Shown here: one piece after another, positions 53,314 through 61,056 of the stretch
Layout of the letters: each line of letters opens with the position of its first letter
How positions within the stretch are numbered: position 1 is the first letter of the stretch
Source: Poseidonibacter lekithochrous
GTDB lineage: Bacteria; Campylobacterota; Campylobacteria; Campylobacterales; Arcobacteraceae
Direction: 5' to 3'
Assembly (NCBI RefSeq): GCF_018861145.1
Contig: NZ_JAHKQT010000007.1
Coordinates: forward strand, 35,962 to 99,961
DNA: 64,000 bases
Notes under the pieces: generated by a model
Seen by the model: the letters and a program-made list of their open reading frames with translations, nothing else
The model's database searches: none
Told to the model about the DNA's origin: nothing
Position numbers and translations under genes: made by a program

Positions 53314-53849
53314 TTGTATCGTCCTTGGGAATCTTGTGGCGTGTATATCAATCTTTTAGTATCCATATGTTTTGACAAAAAAGAAACTAAATTTTCTAGT
53401 TTCTTTTTTTTCGTAAAAGGTGTTCTATTCATAATCCATACATTATTCATATTTTTATCAACTACTACGGCACTGGAATAATTTTTATCTAAATATACGA
53501 CTCTATAATTTCTAGTAAATATCCAAAAGTAAGTCATTTGTATTTGTGCCATCGTATTTTGGTTTAAAGGTTTTGCTACTCCATTAAATTCGATTAAATC
53601 TCCACCAATTACAGTATTAAAGCATCTATTTTTAATGTCATAATTTAAATCATCTCTTAGCTTGTATTCAACAGTTGCTGCTACACAATCTTTTTCAAAA
53701 CTATTGTATGTACGAGCTATTTCATACCATAAGCCACTAAACTTTTCAATTGATACATAATCAACTGCTTTAGGTGCTTTGTTAAACTTTAAAGAAGTTT
53801 GAGATAAAAGAAAAGAAAAAGAAATAATAGTTATAAAAAGTATCTTCAT
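53310..53849 (-). CDS. Lipocalin family protein (Blc-like), secreted
   Basis: A 179-residue lipocalin. The signal peptide (residues 1-16) has no lipobox Cys, unlike E. coli Blc. The lipocalin signature G-x-W-Y-E is FSGLWYEIARTYNSFEKDCVAA (first strand), followed by IQMTYFWIFTRNYRVVYLD and IMNRTP (third motif). Such proteins bind fatty acids or lysolipids. It overlaps the flavoprotein gene by 4 bp and is a paralogue of the lipocalin at 57889. Confidence 0.85.
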   Translation of the reverse strand: MKILFITIISFSFLLSQTSLKFNKAPKAVDYVSIEKFSGLWYEIARTYNSFEKDCVAATVEYKLRDDLNYDIKNRCFNTVIGGDLIEFNGVAKPLNQNTMAQIQMTYFWIFTRNYRVVYLDKNYSSAVVVDKNMNNVWIMNRTPFTKKKKLENLVSFLSKHMDTKRLIYTPQDSQGRYK

Positions 53850-53922
53850 GTCAAACTCCTTGTACTGTTATTTTATGATGAAATGAAGAGTTTTTGTAGG
53901 AATAAAATGTTTGTTGGTAAGA

Positions 53923-55194
53923 TTATGCTTTTTTATCAGTATATTTATTGATAAAAAATATTGCGATTAGTTTTAAAATTACAGGAAAAATTCCATAAAG
54001 AAAAGCTAATACAAGTAATGAAGTAGAAGTAGGATTAGATGCTTCAAAATTATAGAACCCTAGAATTATAAAACTTAAAGCCACTGCAAAAGCAAGAGAT
54101 AACTTCGTAATCATAGTCCATATACCAAATAATAAGCCAGAAATATTACTCTCATAATCTTTACTTCTTTGTACTAAATCACTTTGAATAGAAGTAGGAA
54201 GTGCCATATCAGCTCCTAGTGATAATCCTGATACTAAACTTATAATTATAAAAGCGTTTAAATCTCCAGCTTGTAATAAAGGCACAAAAACAAAAGCGCT
54301 TGAAGCTAGAACAATTGAGCTAATCCAAGTTTTTTTCTTTCCAATTTTACTTGATAGAAAGTTCCAAAAAGGAAGAGCAATAATTCCTGAGAAAAAGTAT
54401 AAAATTAAAATCATTCCACCAGAACTTTTTTCTTGAATAACTAGTTCAATAAAAAGTAAGAATAGAGTTGCTGGAAGTGCATTTGCAAGATTATTAAAAA
54501 AGTATCCAATTTGAAGATATTTTAAATCACTTATATTTTTATAGATATTTTTTAGATTTTTAAAAGTATACTTTTCTACTACTATATTTGTTTTGATTTT
54601 GATTTTCTTTAAAGTTATAAAAAATAAAGGAATAAAAAGAATTAAAAATGACATATATAGTATTTGTAAGGTTTGCTCAAAATTTTGTGAAACCTCATAA
54701 ATATAAGGAACAAGTAAAGCAATTAAAACACCAATAATAGTAAAAAGTTCTCGTGAACTATTTAAAAGAGTTTTATCTTCATATTTACAACTTATTTCGC
54801 TACTCCATGTTAAGTAAGGAATATTAATCATACTCCATCCTATATAAACTAAAGTAGAAAAAGCTAAAAGCCACAGTTTAGGAAATTGTAAGTTTGGATT
54901 TATAAGTGCATAAAAACTACAAATCAAAATAAAAGAACCTAAAATCATAATAGGTTTTCTACTATTAAAATACTCAATACTTTTATCGCTTAAGTATCCA
55001 AAATATGGGTCTGTAAATACATCAGTTAATCTTGCAATAAAAATTATCAAACCAACAGTAGCTATTTCAATTCCAACAGTTGTTGCATAAAAAGTTGGCA
55101 AATATATGTATAGTGGTAAACCTACAATTGCTAAAGCAATTGCAAGAAGGCTATAATAAAGTACTAATTGTTTTGAAATTTTTGTATTTTCCAT
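53923..55194 (-). CDS. MFS transporter, GPH-like
   Basis: A 423-residue protein of 12 helices similar to glycoside-pentoside-hexuronide type MFS carriers. It has RLTDVFTDPYFGYLSDKS in loop 2-3 and an internal SRKPIMILGSF loop. Proteins of this kind occur in the cfa/DUF1365 cluster in marine Gammaproteobacteria and may move lipids or other small molecules. Substrate unknown. A 73-bp gap separates it from the lipocalin gene, with no clear terminator. Confidence 0.78.
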   Translation of the reverse strand: MENTKISKQLVLYYSLLAIALAIVGLPLYIYLPTFYATTVGIEIATVGLIIFIARLTDVFTDPYFGYLSDKSIEYFNSRKPIMILGSFILICSFYALINPNLQFPKLWLLAFSTLVYIGWSMINIPYLTWSSEISCKYEDKTLLNSSRELFTIIGVLIALLVPYIYEVSQNFEQTLQILYMSFLILFIPLFFITLKKIKIKTNIVVEKYTFKNLKNIYKNISDLKYLQIGYFFNNLANALPATLFLLFIELVIQEKSSGGMILILYFFSGIIALPFWNFLSSKIGKKKTWISSIVLASSAFVFVPLLQAGDLNAFIIISLVSGLSLGADMALPTSIQSDLVQRSKDYESNISGLLFGIWTMITKLSLAFAVALSFIILGFYNFEASNPTSTSLLVLAFLYGIFPVILKLIAIFFINKYTDKKA

Positions 55195-55196
55195 GA

Positions 55197-55634
55197 CTAA
55201 CTATTTATTTTGCTTTTTATAAATCTCATGAAAAAAGAAAGAATAGGAATTTTCTCATATAAGTTACTTGATGAATCCCAATAATCAATATGAGATATTA
55301 CTTTATTCTCTTTATTGAATTCAACTCTACTAACGCCTTCAAAACATTCAACTTTTTTATCATTTTTAAATGAAAATTGAAAATCCCATTTTAAATAAGT
55401 AATATTATTTTGCTCAATTATTTCTGTAACTTTAAAACTTGGATTATCAAGTTTTATATACATATCTTCAAATATCTTATATAGTTTTTCAAGCCCTTTA
55501 ATATCGTGAAAGGGGTCTTTAAATCGTACATCTTTTTCAAATATTTTTTCATAATCTTTTATTGGAGTGTTTTTATTAATATTTTCAAAAAATCTTGCAT
55601 AAACTCTTGCTTTTGAATTGTTTATTTCACTCAT
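55197..55634 (-). CDS. SnoaL/NTF2-like protein
   Basis: A 145-residue cone-fold protein: KDVRFKDPFHDIKGLEKLYKIFEDMY (N-terminal helix and first strands) and CFEGVSRVEFN, HIDYWDSSSNLY at the end. The family includes ketosteroid isomerase-like enzymes and binding proteins. The length fits a single SnoaL domain. The substrate is unknown. It overlaps the SDR stop by one base and precedes the MFS gene by 2 bp. Confidence 0.78.
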   Translation of the reverse strand: MSEINNSKARVYARFFENINKNTPIKDYEKIFEKDVRFKDPFHDIKGLEKLYKIFEDMYIKLDNPSFKVTEIIEQNNITYLKWDFQFSFKNDKKVECFEGVSRVEFNKENKVISHIDYWDSSSNLYEKIPILSFFMRFIKSKINS

Positions 55635-56401
55635 TACAGCATCTTTTTTGTAAGTGCTAAAGAGATTTTATAAGGAAGCATTTTTAATAATCTTAAAAAT
55701 ATTCTTAATCCAAATGGAAATCTAATTTCAAAAGATGATGACTTTTCCATACCTTCAAGTATTTTTTCTGCTGTTTCTTTAGCTTCCATAAGTTGTGGCA
55801 TTTGAAATTCATTTTTTTCAGTTAATCTTGTCTTTACGAAACCATGGTTTATTATTTGCAAGTTTATATTTGAAACTTCTAATTCAGGTTGAATTGATTC
55901 TGCAAGATTTACTAAAGCAGCTTTTGGAGCAGAATAACCTCCACCTTGAGGAAGTCCAAAATAAGAAGATAGACTACAGTTCCATATCCACTTTACATTT
56001 TTTCTAGTTTTATCATTATGAAAAATTGGAAGAAGATTTGACATTACTCTAATTACACCTAAATAATTTACTTCATTCATTTGCTCAAATTTTTCAATAT
56101 CCCATGCCTCAATACTCATTACTTCATAAGTTGCAGCATTATAAAACCAAATATCTAAACCATCATAAATAGAATATGCATCTTTTGTTTTAACTGTTAT
56201 ATCTTCTTTTGAACTTACGTCCATATCTAATAAGTGTAACTCTTTAGAAAACTGCTCTTTTAATTTTATTAAATCATTAGTTTTTGAAGCATTTCTTGAA
56301 CTTACAATTACAAGATAACTACTATTTAGACATAATTTAACTAGTTCTAAGCCAATTCCAGAACTTCCACCAACAATCCAAATTCTTTTTGTAGCTTGCA
56401 T
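55634..56401 (-). CDS. SDR, first gene of the lipid/light-stress operon
   Basis: A 255-residue SDR with GGSSGIGLELV (residues 11-21), FYNAATY, and S-x-Y...K at about 154-158 (GGGYSAPKAA, Y-x3-K). It is the first gene of the eight-gene leftward operon. A TATAAT on the minus strand at 56421-56426 gives a short 5' leader. SDRs of this group accompany DUF1365/cfa in other bacteria. The reaction is not known. Confidence 0.82.
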   Translation of the reverse strand: MQATKRIWIVGGSSGIGLELVKLCLNSSYLVIVSSRNASKTNDLIKLKEQFSKELHLLDMDVSSKEDITVKTKDAYSIYDGLDIWFYNAATYEVMSIEAWDIEKFEQMNEVNYLGVIRVMSNLLPIFHNDKTRKNVKWIWNCSLSSYFGLPQGGGYSAPKAALVNLAESIQPELEVSNINLQIINHGFVKTRLTEKNEFQMPQLMEAKETAEKILEGMEKSSSFEIRFPFGLRIFLRLLKMLPYKISLALTKKML

Positions 56402-56420
56402 TTTGAAGCCTTTTATTTTT

Positions 56421-56537
56421 ATTATAGAGTATTGATGTATTTTTAGTAGAGTTAATGTGTCAGTTTATATATTTTGCAAGATAAAACTTTTTAAATGACA
56501 TATTTATAATACAAATACATCCTAGAATGTATATAAT
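56421..56537. promoter_or_regulatory. Divergent promoter region with inverted repeat
   Basis: Minus-strand TATAAT (56421-56426) faces the SDR operon. Plus-strand TATAAT (56532-56537) faces the epimerase operon. ATACAT (56515-56520) and ATGTAT (56527-56532) form an inverted repeat overlapping the latter, a likely operator position. Confidence 0.45.
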
Positions 56538-56565
56538 AGTATAAGTAAGAAAAAAGGGGTATATT

Positions 56566-57420
56566 ATGAAAACTCTAGCAATAACAGGTTCAAGTGGATT
56601 TGTTGGAACAAATTTGAGAAGCTTTTTTGAGAAAAAAGGTTTTAATGTAATTGGAATTAAAAGAGAAGAATTAAAAAATGAAAAAAAACTATTAGACATT
56701 ATTGAAGCTTCAGATGTTGTTGTAAATTTAGCTGGTGCTAATATTATAAATAGATGGACTGAAAGTTATAAAAAAACTTTATATAATAGTAGATTAGATA
56801 CTACAAAAGCATTAATTAGTGCTATGAATAAAGTAGATAATAAACCAGAGCTTTTTATCTCTACTTCAGCAGTTGGAATATATAAAAATACAACTTGTTA
56901 TGATGAAGAAAGATTTGAATATGAAGATGATTTTCTAGCAAACCTTTGTAAAGATTGGGAAGCAGAAGCTTTAAAAGCAAAAGAGTTTGGAATAAGAACT
57001 GCTATTTTTAGATTTGGAATTATCTTAGGAGATGGTGGTGCTTTAGAAAAAATGCTAACACCTTTCAAGTTTGGACTTGGTGGAACTATTGGAAGTGGAC
57101 TACAAGACTTTTCATTTATTCATATAAGTGATTTAATAAGTGCTTATGATTTTGTATATGAAAATAAAAACCTTGAGGGTATATTTAATCTAACAGCTCC
57201 AGAACCTACTACAAATTTAATACTAACAAAAGCTTTAGGAGAAAAACTAAATAGACCTACAATATTACCAGTTCCTGAGTTTATATTAAATTTAATATTT
57301 AGTGAAGGTGCAAAAGTATTAACAGATGGACAATGTGTAAAACCTAAAAAACTACTTGAGAGTGGTTTTAAATTTGAGTTTGTAAATATAGATTCTACTA
57401 TTGACAACTTAGTAGGATAA
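56566..57420 (+). CDS. TIGR01777 family NAD(P)-dependent epimerase-like protein
   Basis: A 284-residue extended SDR. The N-terminal Rossmann motif is TGSSGFVGTNL; VVNLAGANIINRWTESYKK-type residues and STSAVGIYKN follow. The C-terminal DUF1731-like part is EPTTNLILTKALG. TIGR01777 proteins (YfcH-like) are widespread but their substrate is unknown. The start is preceded by AAAAGGGG. It begins the operon opposed to the SDR operon, followed 9 bp later by SRPBCC. Confidence 0.85.
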   Translation: MKTLAITGSSGFVGTNLRSFFEKKGFNVIGIKREELKNEKKLLDIIEASDVVVNLAGANIINRWTESYKKTLYNSRLDTTKALISAMNKVDNKPELFISTSAVGIYKNTTCYDEERFEYEDDFLANLCKDWEAEALKAKEFGIRTAIFRFGIILGDGGALEKMLTPFKFGLGGTIGSGLQDFSFIHISDLISAYDFVYENKNLEGIFNLTAPEPTTNLILTKALGEKLNRPTILPVPEFILNLIFSEGAKVLTDGQCVKPKKLLESGFKFEFVNIDSTIDNLVG

Positions 57421-57429
57421 AGGAAAAGA

Positions 57430-57885
57430 ATGAAAAAATTTGAAAAAATATCTACAATTAACTGTAAAATAGAAGAGCTATTTCAGTTTCACACAGATAT
57501 GAGAAATTTAGTAAATATAACACCACCTGATACAAAAGTTACTTTAATAAATAAAGACTTCGTACCACATGAAGGTGGTGTTTTAAAAATTAAAACTGTA
57601 AAAAACTTTATTCCAACTACTTGGGAAGTAAAGATAGATAAGATGCAAGAACCAAACTTATTAGTAGATATTGCACTTAAATCACCTTTTAAATATTGGA
57701 AACACTCACATATATTTACACAAAAAGGAAATATATGTGAGTTAAAAGATATAGTTGAGTATGAACTTCCTTTTGGGATGATTGGAAATTTATTTGACTT
57801 TTTCATTCAAAATGAACTTAAAAAAATGTTTGATTATAGACATAAGGTTACTAAAGAAATATTAAATTTCAAAGCAAGGAGATAA
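57430..57885 (+). CDS. SRPBCC family lipid-binding-like protein
   Basis: A 151-residue START/SRPBCC fold. It begins KFEKISTINCKIEELFQFHTDMRNLVNITPP (split here for description). It then has WEVKIDKM and LKDIVEYELPFGMIGNLFDFFIQ and ends in a basic helix. Such domains bind hydrophobic ligands in a deep pocket. In other genomes it lies next to TIGR01777 and photolyase genes. It sits 3 bp before the lipocalin gene. Confidence 0.82.
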   Translation: MKKFEKISTINCKIEELFQFHTDMRNLVNITPPDTKVTLINKDFVPHEGGVLKIKTVKNFIPTTWEVKIDKMQEPNLLVDIALKSPFKYWKHSHIFTQKGNICELKDIVEYELPFGMIGNLFDFFIQNELKKMFDYRHKVTKEILNFKARR

Positions 57886-57888
57886 AAT

Positions 57889-58401
57889 ATGTTAAAAGTA
57901 ATAATAGGTGTTTTTATGGCATTTTTATTTGTAGGTTGTGGGGCAAAGGACCCATATTTGCAAACAGTTGAAAAAGTTGATATAGAAAAATATAAAGGTA
58001 CTTGGTATGAAATTGCAAGATTTGAACATTTTTTTGAAAAAGGTTGCAAAAATGTAACAGCAACTTATGAGTTAAAAGATAATGGAAAAATAAAAGTAAT
58101 TAACCGATGTACAGACATTGATGATGGTGAAAAAAAGGAAGCAATAGGTGAAGCTTATGCTCTTGATGGAACTAATACAAAATTAAAAGTAAGTTTCTTT
58201 AAACCCTTTTATGGAGATTATTGGATTATTGATTTAGATGATGCCTATACTTATGCACTAGTTGGAAGTCCGAATAGAGAATATTTATGGATTTTAAGTA
58301 GAACAAAAACAATAAGTAAAGAAGTTAAAAATAATATTTTAAATAAGCTTCCTAAACATCAATTTGACAAGAATAAATTTATTTGGACGATTCAAGAATA
58401 A
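57889..58401 (+). CDS. blc: Lipocalin family lipoprotein (Blc-like)
   Basis: A 170-residue lipocalin with a true lipobox (FVGCGAK, Cys about 17), so it is membrane-anchored like E. coli Blc. It has the signature YKGTWYEIARFEHFFEKGCKNVTA (first strand) and YALVGSPNREYLWILSRT (third motif). It binds fatty acids or lysophospholipids at the outer membrane. It is distinct in sequence from the secreted lipocalin of the opposing operon. Confidence 0.9.
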   Translation: MLKVIIGVFMAFLFVGCGAKDPYLQTVEKVDIEKYKGTWYEIARFEHFFEKGCKNVTATYELKDNGKIKVINRCTDIDDGEKKEAIGEAYALDGTNTKLKVSFFKPFYGDYWIIDLDDAYTYALVGSPNREYLWILSRTKTISKEVKNNILNKLPKHQFDKNKFIWTIQE

Positions 58402-58439
58402 ATATATTATTTCAAATTGATAGTAGTGTAAAAGTATCT

Positions 58440-59153
58440 TTAATTAATTATGGCATCATGCCATTGAACTAAAGATACTCTATATCCTTTTTTTACTTCT
58501 AACACTTCATGTGTAAAGTAGGGGTTACTAAAGAATACAATCATATCACCAGCTTTTGGTTTTATTTGTATTGTTTCTCCATTTTTGTCATATAAATAGT
58601 TGAAAACAAGTTCTCCACCATTAAAGTTATTCTTTGAAACAATATTACTGTGATTAGTTGTAAATAAAACAGATGTAATTTTTCGCTCTAAAGCAACAGG
58701 AAGAAAACCAATAACTTCATCATCTTTAAGTAAAACACTTGAATCATCGCTATGTTGTTTATAAAATGAGCCTTTTGTATATTCTAATGCTTGAATTTCA
58801 GTTGATGTTGTAATAGATAGATTGAAAAATTTTTCAATATCTTCTTTATGTTTTACGAAACTTTCATTATATATGTTTTCTTGTGTAGAGTTTAATTTAT
58901 GAATATTTGTTTTTCTAATGGAAGTATTTTTACCTGTTTGAATTTGTATAGCTTCATATTTTCTAATTTCTGCTTCACAAATATCTTGATTTAATCTCAT
59001 TGATGATGTTATTTCTTCACATATTTTTGAAGATAGAAAGTTCTCTATAAGCATAAAAGGAAGATCATAATAAGGATTTGGTAATTTTCCTGTTTTTATA
59101 TCCAATTTTGTAAGAAACTCCTCACAAAAAATTTGATTACTTATTTGTACCAT
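58440..59153 (-). CDS. 2-oxoglutarate/Fe(II) oxygenase (prolyl 4-hydroxylase-like)
   Basis: A 237-residue dioxygenase of the P4H-alpha type. It shows QHSDDSS (H-x-D, iron ligands near 124-126), FNGGELVFNYL and YFTHEVLEVKKGYRVSLVQW with the second His and the Arg binding 2-oxoglutarate. The N-terminal part is FMLIENFLSSKICEEI-like. The substrate could be protein proline or another small molecule; unknown. It is convergent with the lipocalin operon. Confidence 0.8.
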   Translation of the reverse strand: MVQISNQIFCEEFLTKLDIKTGKLPNPYYDLPFMLIENFLSSKICEEITSSMRLNQDICEAEIRKYEAIQIQTGKNTSIRKTNIHKLNSTQENIYNESFVKHKEDIEKFFNLSITTSTEIQALEYTKGSFYKQHSDDSSVLLKDDEVIGFLPVALERKITSVLFTTNHSNIVSKNNFNGGELVFNYLYDKNGETIQIKPKAGDMIVFFSNPYFTHEVLEVKKGYRVSLVQWHDAIIN

Positions 59154-59418
59154 TTTAATTTACTCCGTAAAATAGGGCATGAATTCTAGTATATTTTATT
59201 AAAATTATATATATTGTATGTTCATGGAAAGAAGCCTAACAATTAATTAGTAAGTAATAATTTAGTGTAGATCTAGGCTATCTATAGGTTGGTTTTATGC
59301 TTTTGAAAGATTCATAAAGCGATATTATATTACAGATCAAGTAGTATAAATATTGAAAAGATTGTATCTGAATTTTTAGTAAATGTAGCAAGAATAGAAA
59401 ATCTTGAGACTGAAAAAA
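59154..59418. other. 265-bp intergenic stretch with a possible decayed frame
   Basis: No intact gene. A rightward frame of 39 codons without start runs from 59307 to a TAG at 59426 (it includes INIEKIVSEFLVNVARIE). It looks like the end of a decayed helical protein but has no recognisable family. The rest is AT-rich and probably contains the promoter of the 2OG oxygenase gene. Confidence 0.3.
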
Positions 59419-59431
59419 CTAAATAGTTTTT
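59414..59431. terminator. Terminator of the GGDEF gene
   Basis: AAAAACTA (59414-59421), loop AA, TAGTTTTT (59424-59431), overlapping the stop codon of the diguanylate cyclase gene. Confidence 0.55.
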
Positions 59432-60546
59432 CCATCTTCAAGTTTGATTTGATTTCTACCATTTTCTTTTGCTTCAAATAAAAGCATATCTGCTTTTTGT
59501 AAAGCACTATTATATGATTCATGATTAGCTCTTATTGCAACACCTGCTGAGAATGTAACTTTTATTTCATGTTCTTTATATTTAAAGTTATTAGCAGTAA
59601 CTATTGTTTTGATTCTTTTTAAATATTGTAAAAGTTCTCTATTTAAATTGAAGTGTACAATTGCTACAAACTCTTCACCTCCATATCTTCCAACAATATC
59701 ATGGTCTCTTGTATTCTTTTCTAATATTTTAGCAAATGTAGAAAGAATAACATCTCCACATTCATGTCCATAAGTATCATTTACTTTTTTGAAAAAGTCT
59801 AAGTCAAAAAATACTACTGCATATTGTGTATTGTGTCTTTTATAAGAGCTTTCTATTTTCTTAATTTCTTCATTGTATGCTCTTCTTGTAAGTAATCCTG
59901 TTAGATGATCTTTCATACTTTCATCTTTTGTTTTAGCAAGTTCTTGTTCTAATGAGTTTACTTTTTCTTCGAGTTCTTGAACTTTTGTTTTTCCCGTTTG
60001 TAACTTATTACTAACTGTATTCATCTCTGATTCTATTGATGATGCAGCATTTATAAGTTCTGTTTGTAAATCAGATAATTGAAGTAAGTTATCATTTGAC
60101 AAATCAATTGACTGAATCTTTTCTTTTATGCTTAATACATTTTTAGAGCCAGATCCACTACTTGTAATTGCATCATTTAAATATTGTCCCATTAATGAAA
60201 CAAATTTTGAGATATCTGAAGTTCTTTGTATTACAACTTGTTTATCTCTTGCAAATCTTTGTTCAATAAATCTTTGAATTTTCTTTTGAATTTCTTTATC
60301 AAATAATAAGTTTTTATCTTCATCAATACTTTCAAATACTTGTTCGATTTCATCATCAGTTTTAGAACAAATTGATGGTAAAACAGATTGTTTTAGAATA
60401 GCTGCTAATTCATCTATATTATCTTTAGACACTCTTTCTAAAAGTAATGGAATAATATCGACAACTGTTTCAATCTTACTTTTAGTTATTTCATTTTTCT
60501 CAAGTATTGTAAGTCTTGAGAATATTTCTTCAAATTCTTTACTCAT
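59419..60546 (-). CDS. Diguanylate cyclase (GGDEF)
   Basis: A 375-residue soluble protein. The N-terminal 170 residues are helical without a known sensor. A coiled coil follows (TGKTKVQELEEKVNSLEQEL). The GGDEF domain (about 205-370) has MKDHLTGLLTRRAYNEEI and the active site RYGGEEF, so it is likely active in making c-di-GMP. An inhibitory-site RxxD lies five residues before GGEEF (RDHD). It is cytoplasmic; 22 bp from yqeY. Confidence 0.9.
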   Translation of the reverse strand: MSKEFEEIFSRLTILEKNEITKSKIETVVDIIPLLLERVSKDNIDELAAILKQSVLPSICSKTDDEIEQVFESIDEDKNLLFDKEIQKKIQRFIEQRFARDKQVVIQRTSDISKFVSLMGQYLNDAITSSGSGSKNVLSIKEKIQSIDLSNDNLLQLSDLQTELINAASSIESEMNTVSNKLQTGKTKVQELEEKVNSLEQELAKTKDESMKDHLTGLLTRRAYNEEIKKIESSYKRHNTQYAVVFFDLDFFKKVNDTYGHECGDVILSTFAKILEKNTRDHDIVGRYGGEEFVAIVHFNLNRELLQYLKRIKTIVTANNFKYKEHEIKVTFSAGVAIRANHESYNSALQKADMLLFEAKENGRNQIKLEDGKTI

Positions 60547-60568
60547 AATTAATCCTAAAATGTCGTTA

Positions 60569-61012
60569 TTAAGCTAAAAGTTTTTTAACCATTTCATTTA
60601 TTCTTTTTCCATCAGCAATTCCTGCAAACTTTTTACTAGCAGCTCCCATTACTTTACCCATATCTTTCATTGATTCTGCATTTACTTGAGAAATGATTTC
60701 TTTCATTCCTTTTTCTAATTCTTCATCTGTTGCTTGAACTGGTAAATAAAGTCTAAATACTTCAATTTGTTCAGCTTCTTTTTCTACTAAGTCATCTCTT
60801 GAAGCAGCTGTATATTGTGAGATTGCTTCTTCTCTTTGTTTAATACCTTTTTGAATAAGCTTTATGATATCTTCATCAGTTAGTTCTATTCTTTCATCAA
60901 CTTCAATTTGTTTAATCATTGTATTTATTGATCTAATTGAATCTCTTTTAACTATGTTCTTTTCTCTCATAGCTATTTTAACATCATCTTTTAGTTGTTG
61001 TTTTAAACTCAT
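60569..61012 (-). CDS. yqeY: GatB/YqeY domain protein
   Basis: A 147-residue protein of the YqeY family: SLKQQLKDDVKIAMREKN, DSIRSINTMIKQIEVDER and the C-terminal MKDMGKVMGAASKKFAGIADGKRINEMVKKLL-type end (quoted in part). It resembles the tRNA-binding C-terminal of GatB, but the function as a free protein is unclear. It lies between the ABC-F gene and the diguanylate cyclase gene in the same direction. Confidence 0.88.
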   Translation of the reverse strand: MSLKQQLKDDVKIAMREKNIVKRDSIRSINTMIKQIEVDERIELTDEDIIKLIQKGIKQREEAISQYTAASRDDLVEKEAEQIEVFRLYLPVQATDEELEKGMKEIISQVNAESMKDMGKVMGAASKKFAGIADGKRINEMVKKLLA

Positions 61013-61056
61013 TTCAATCCTTGTACTTTTGTTATTTATTTAGTTATTATATCTTT

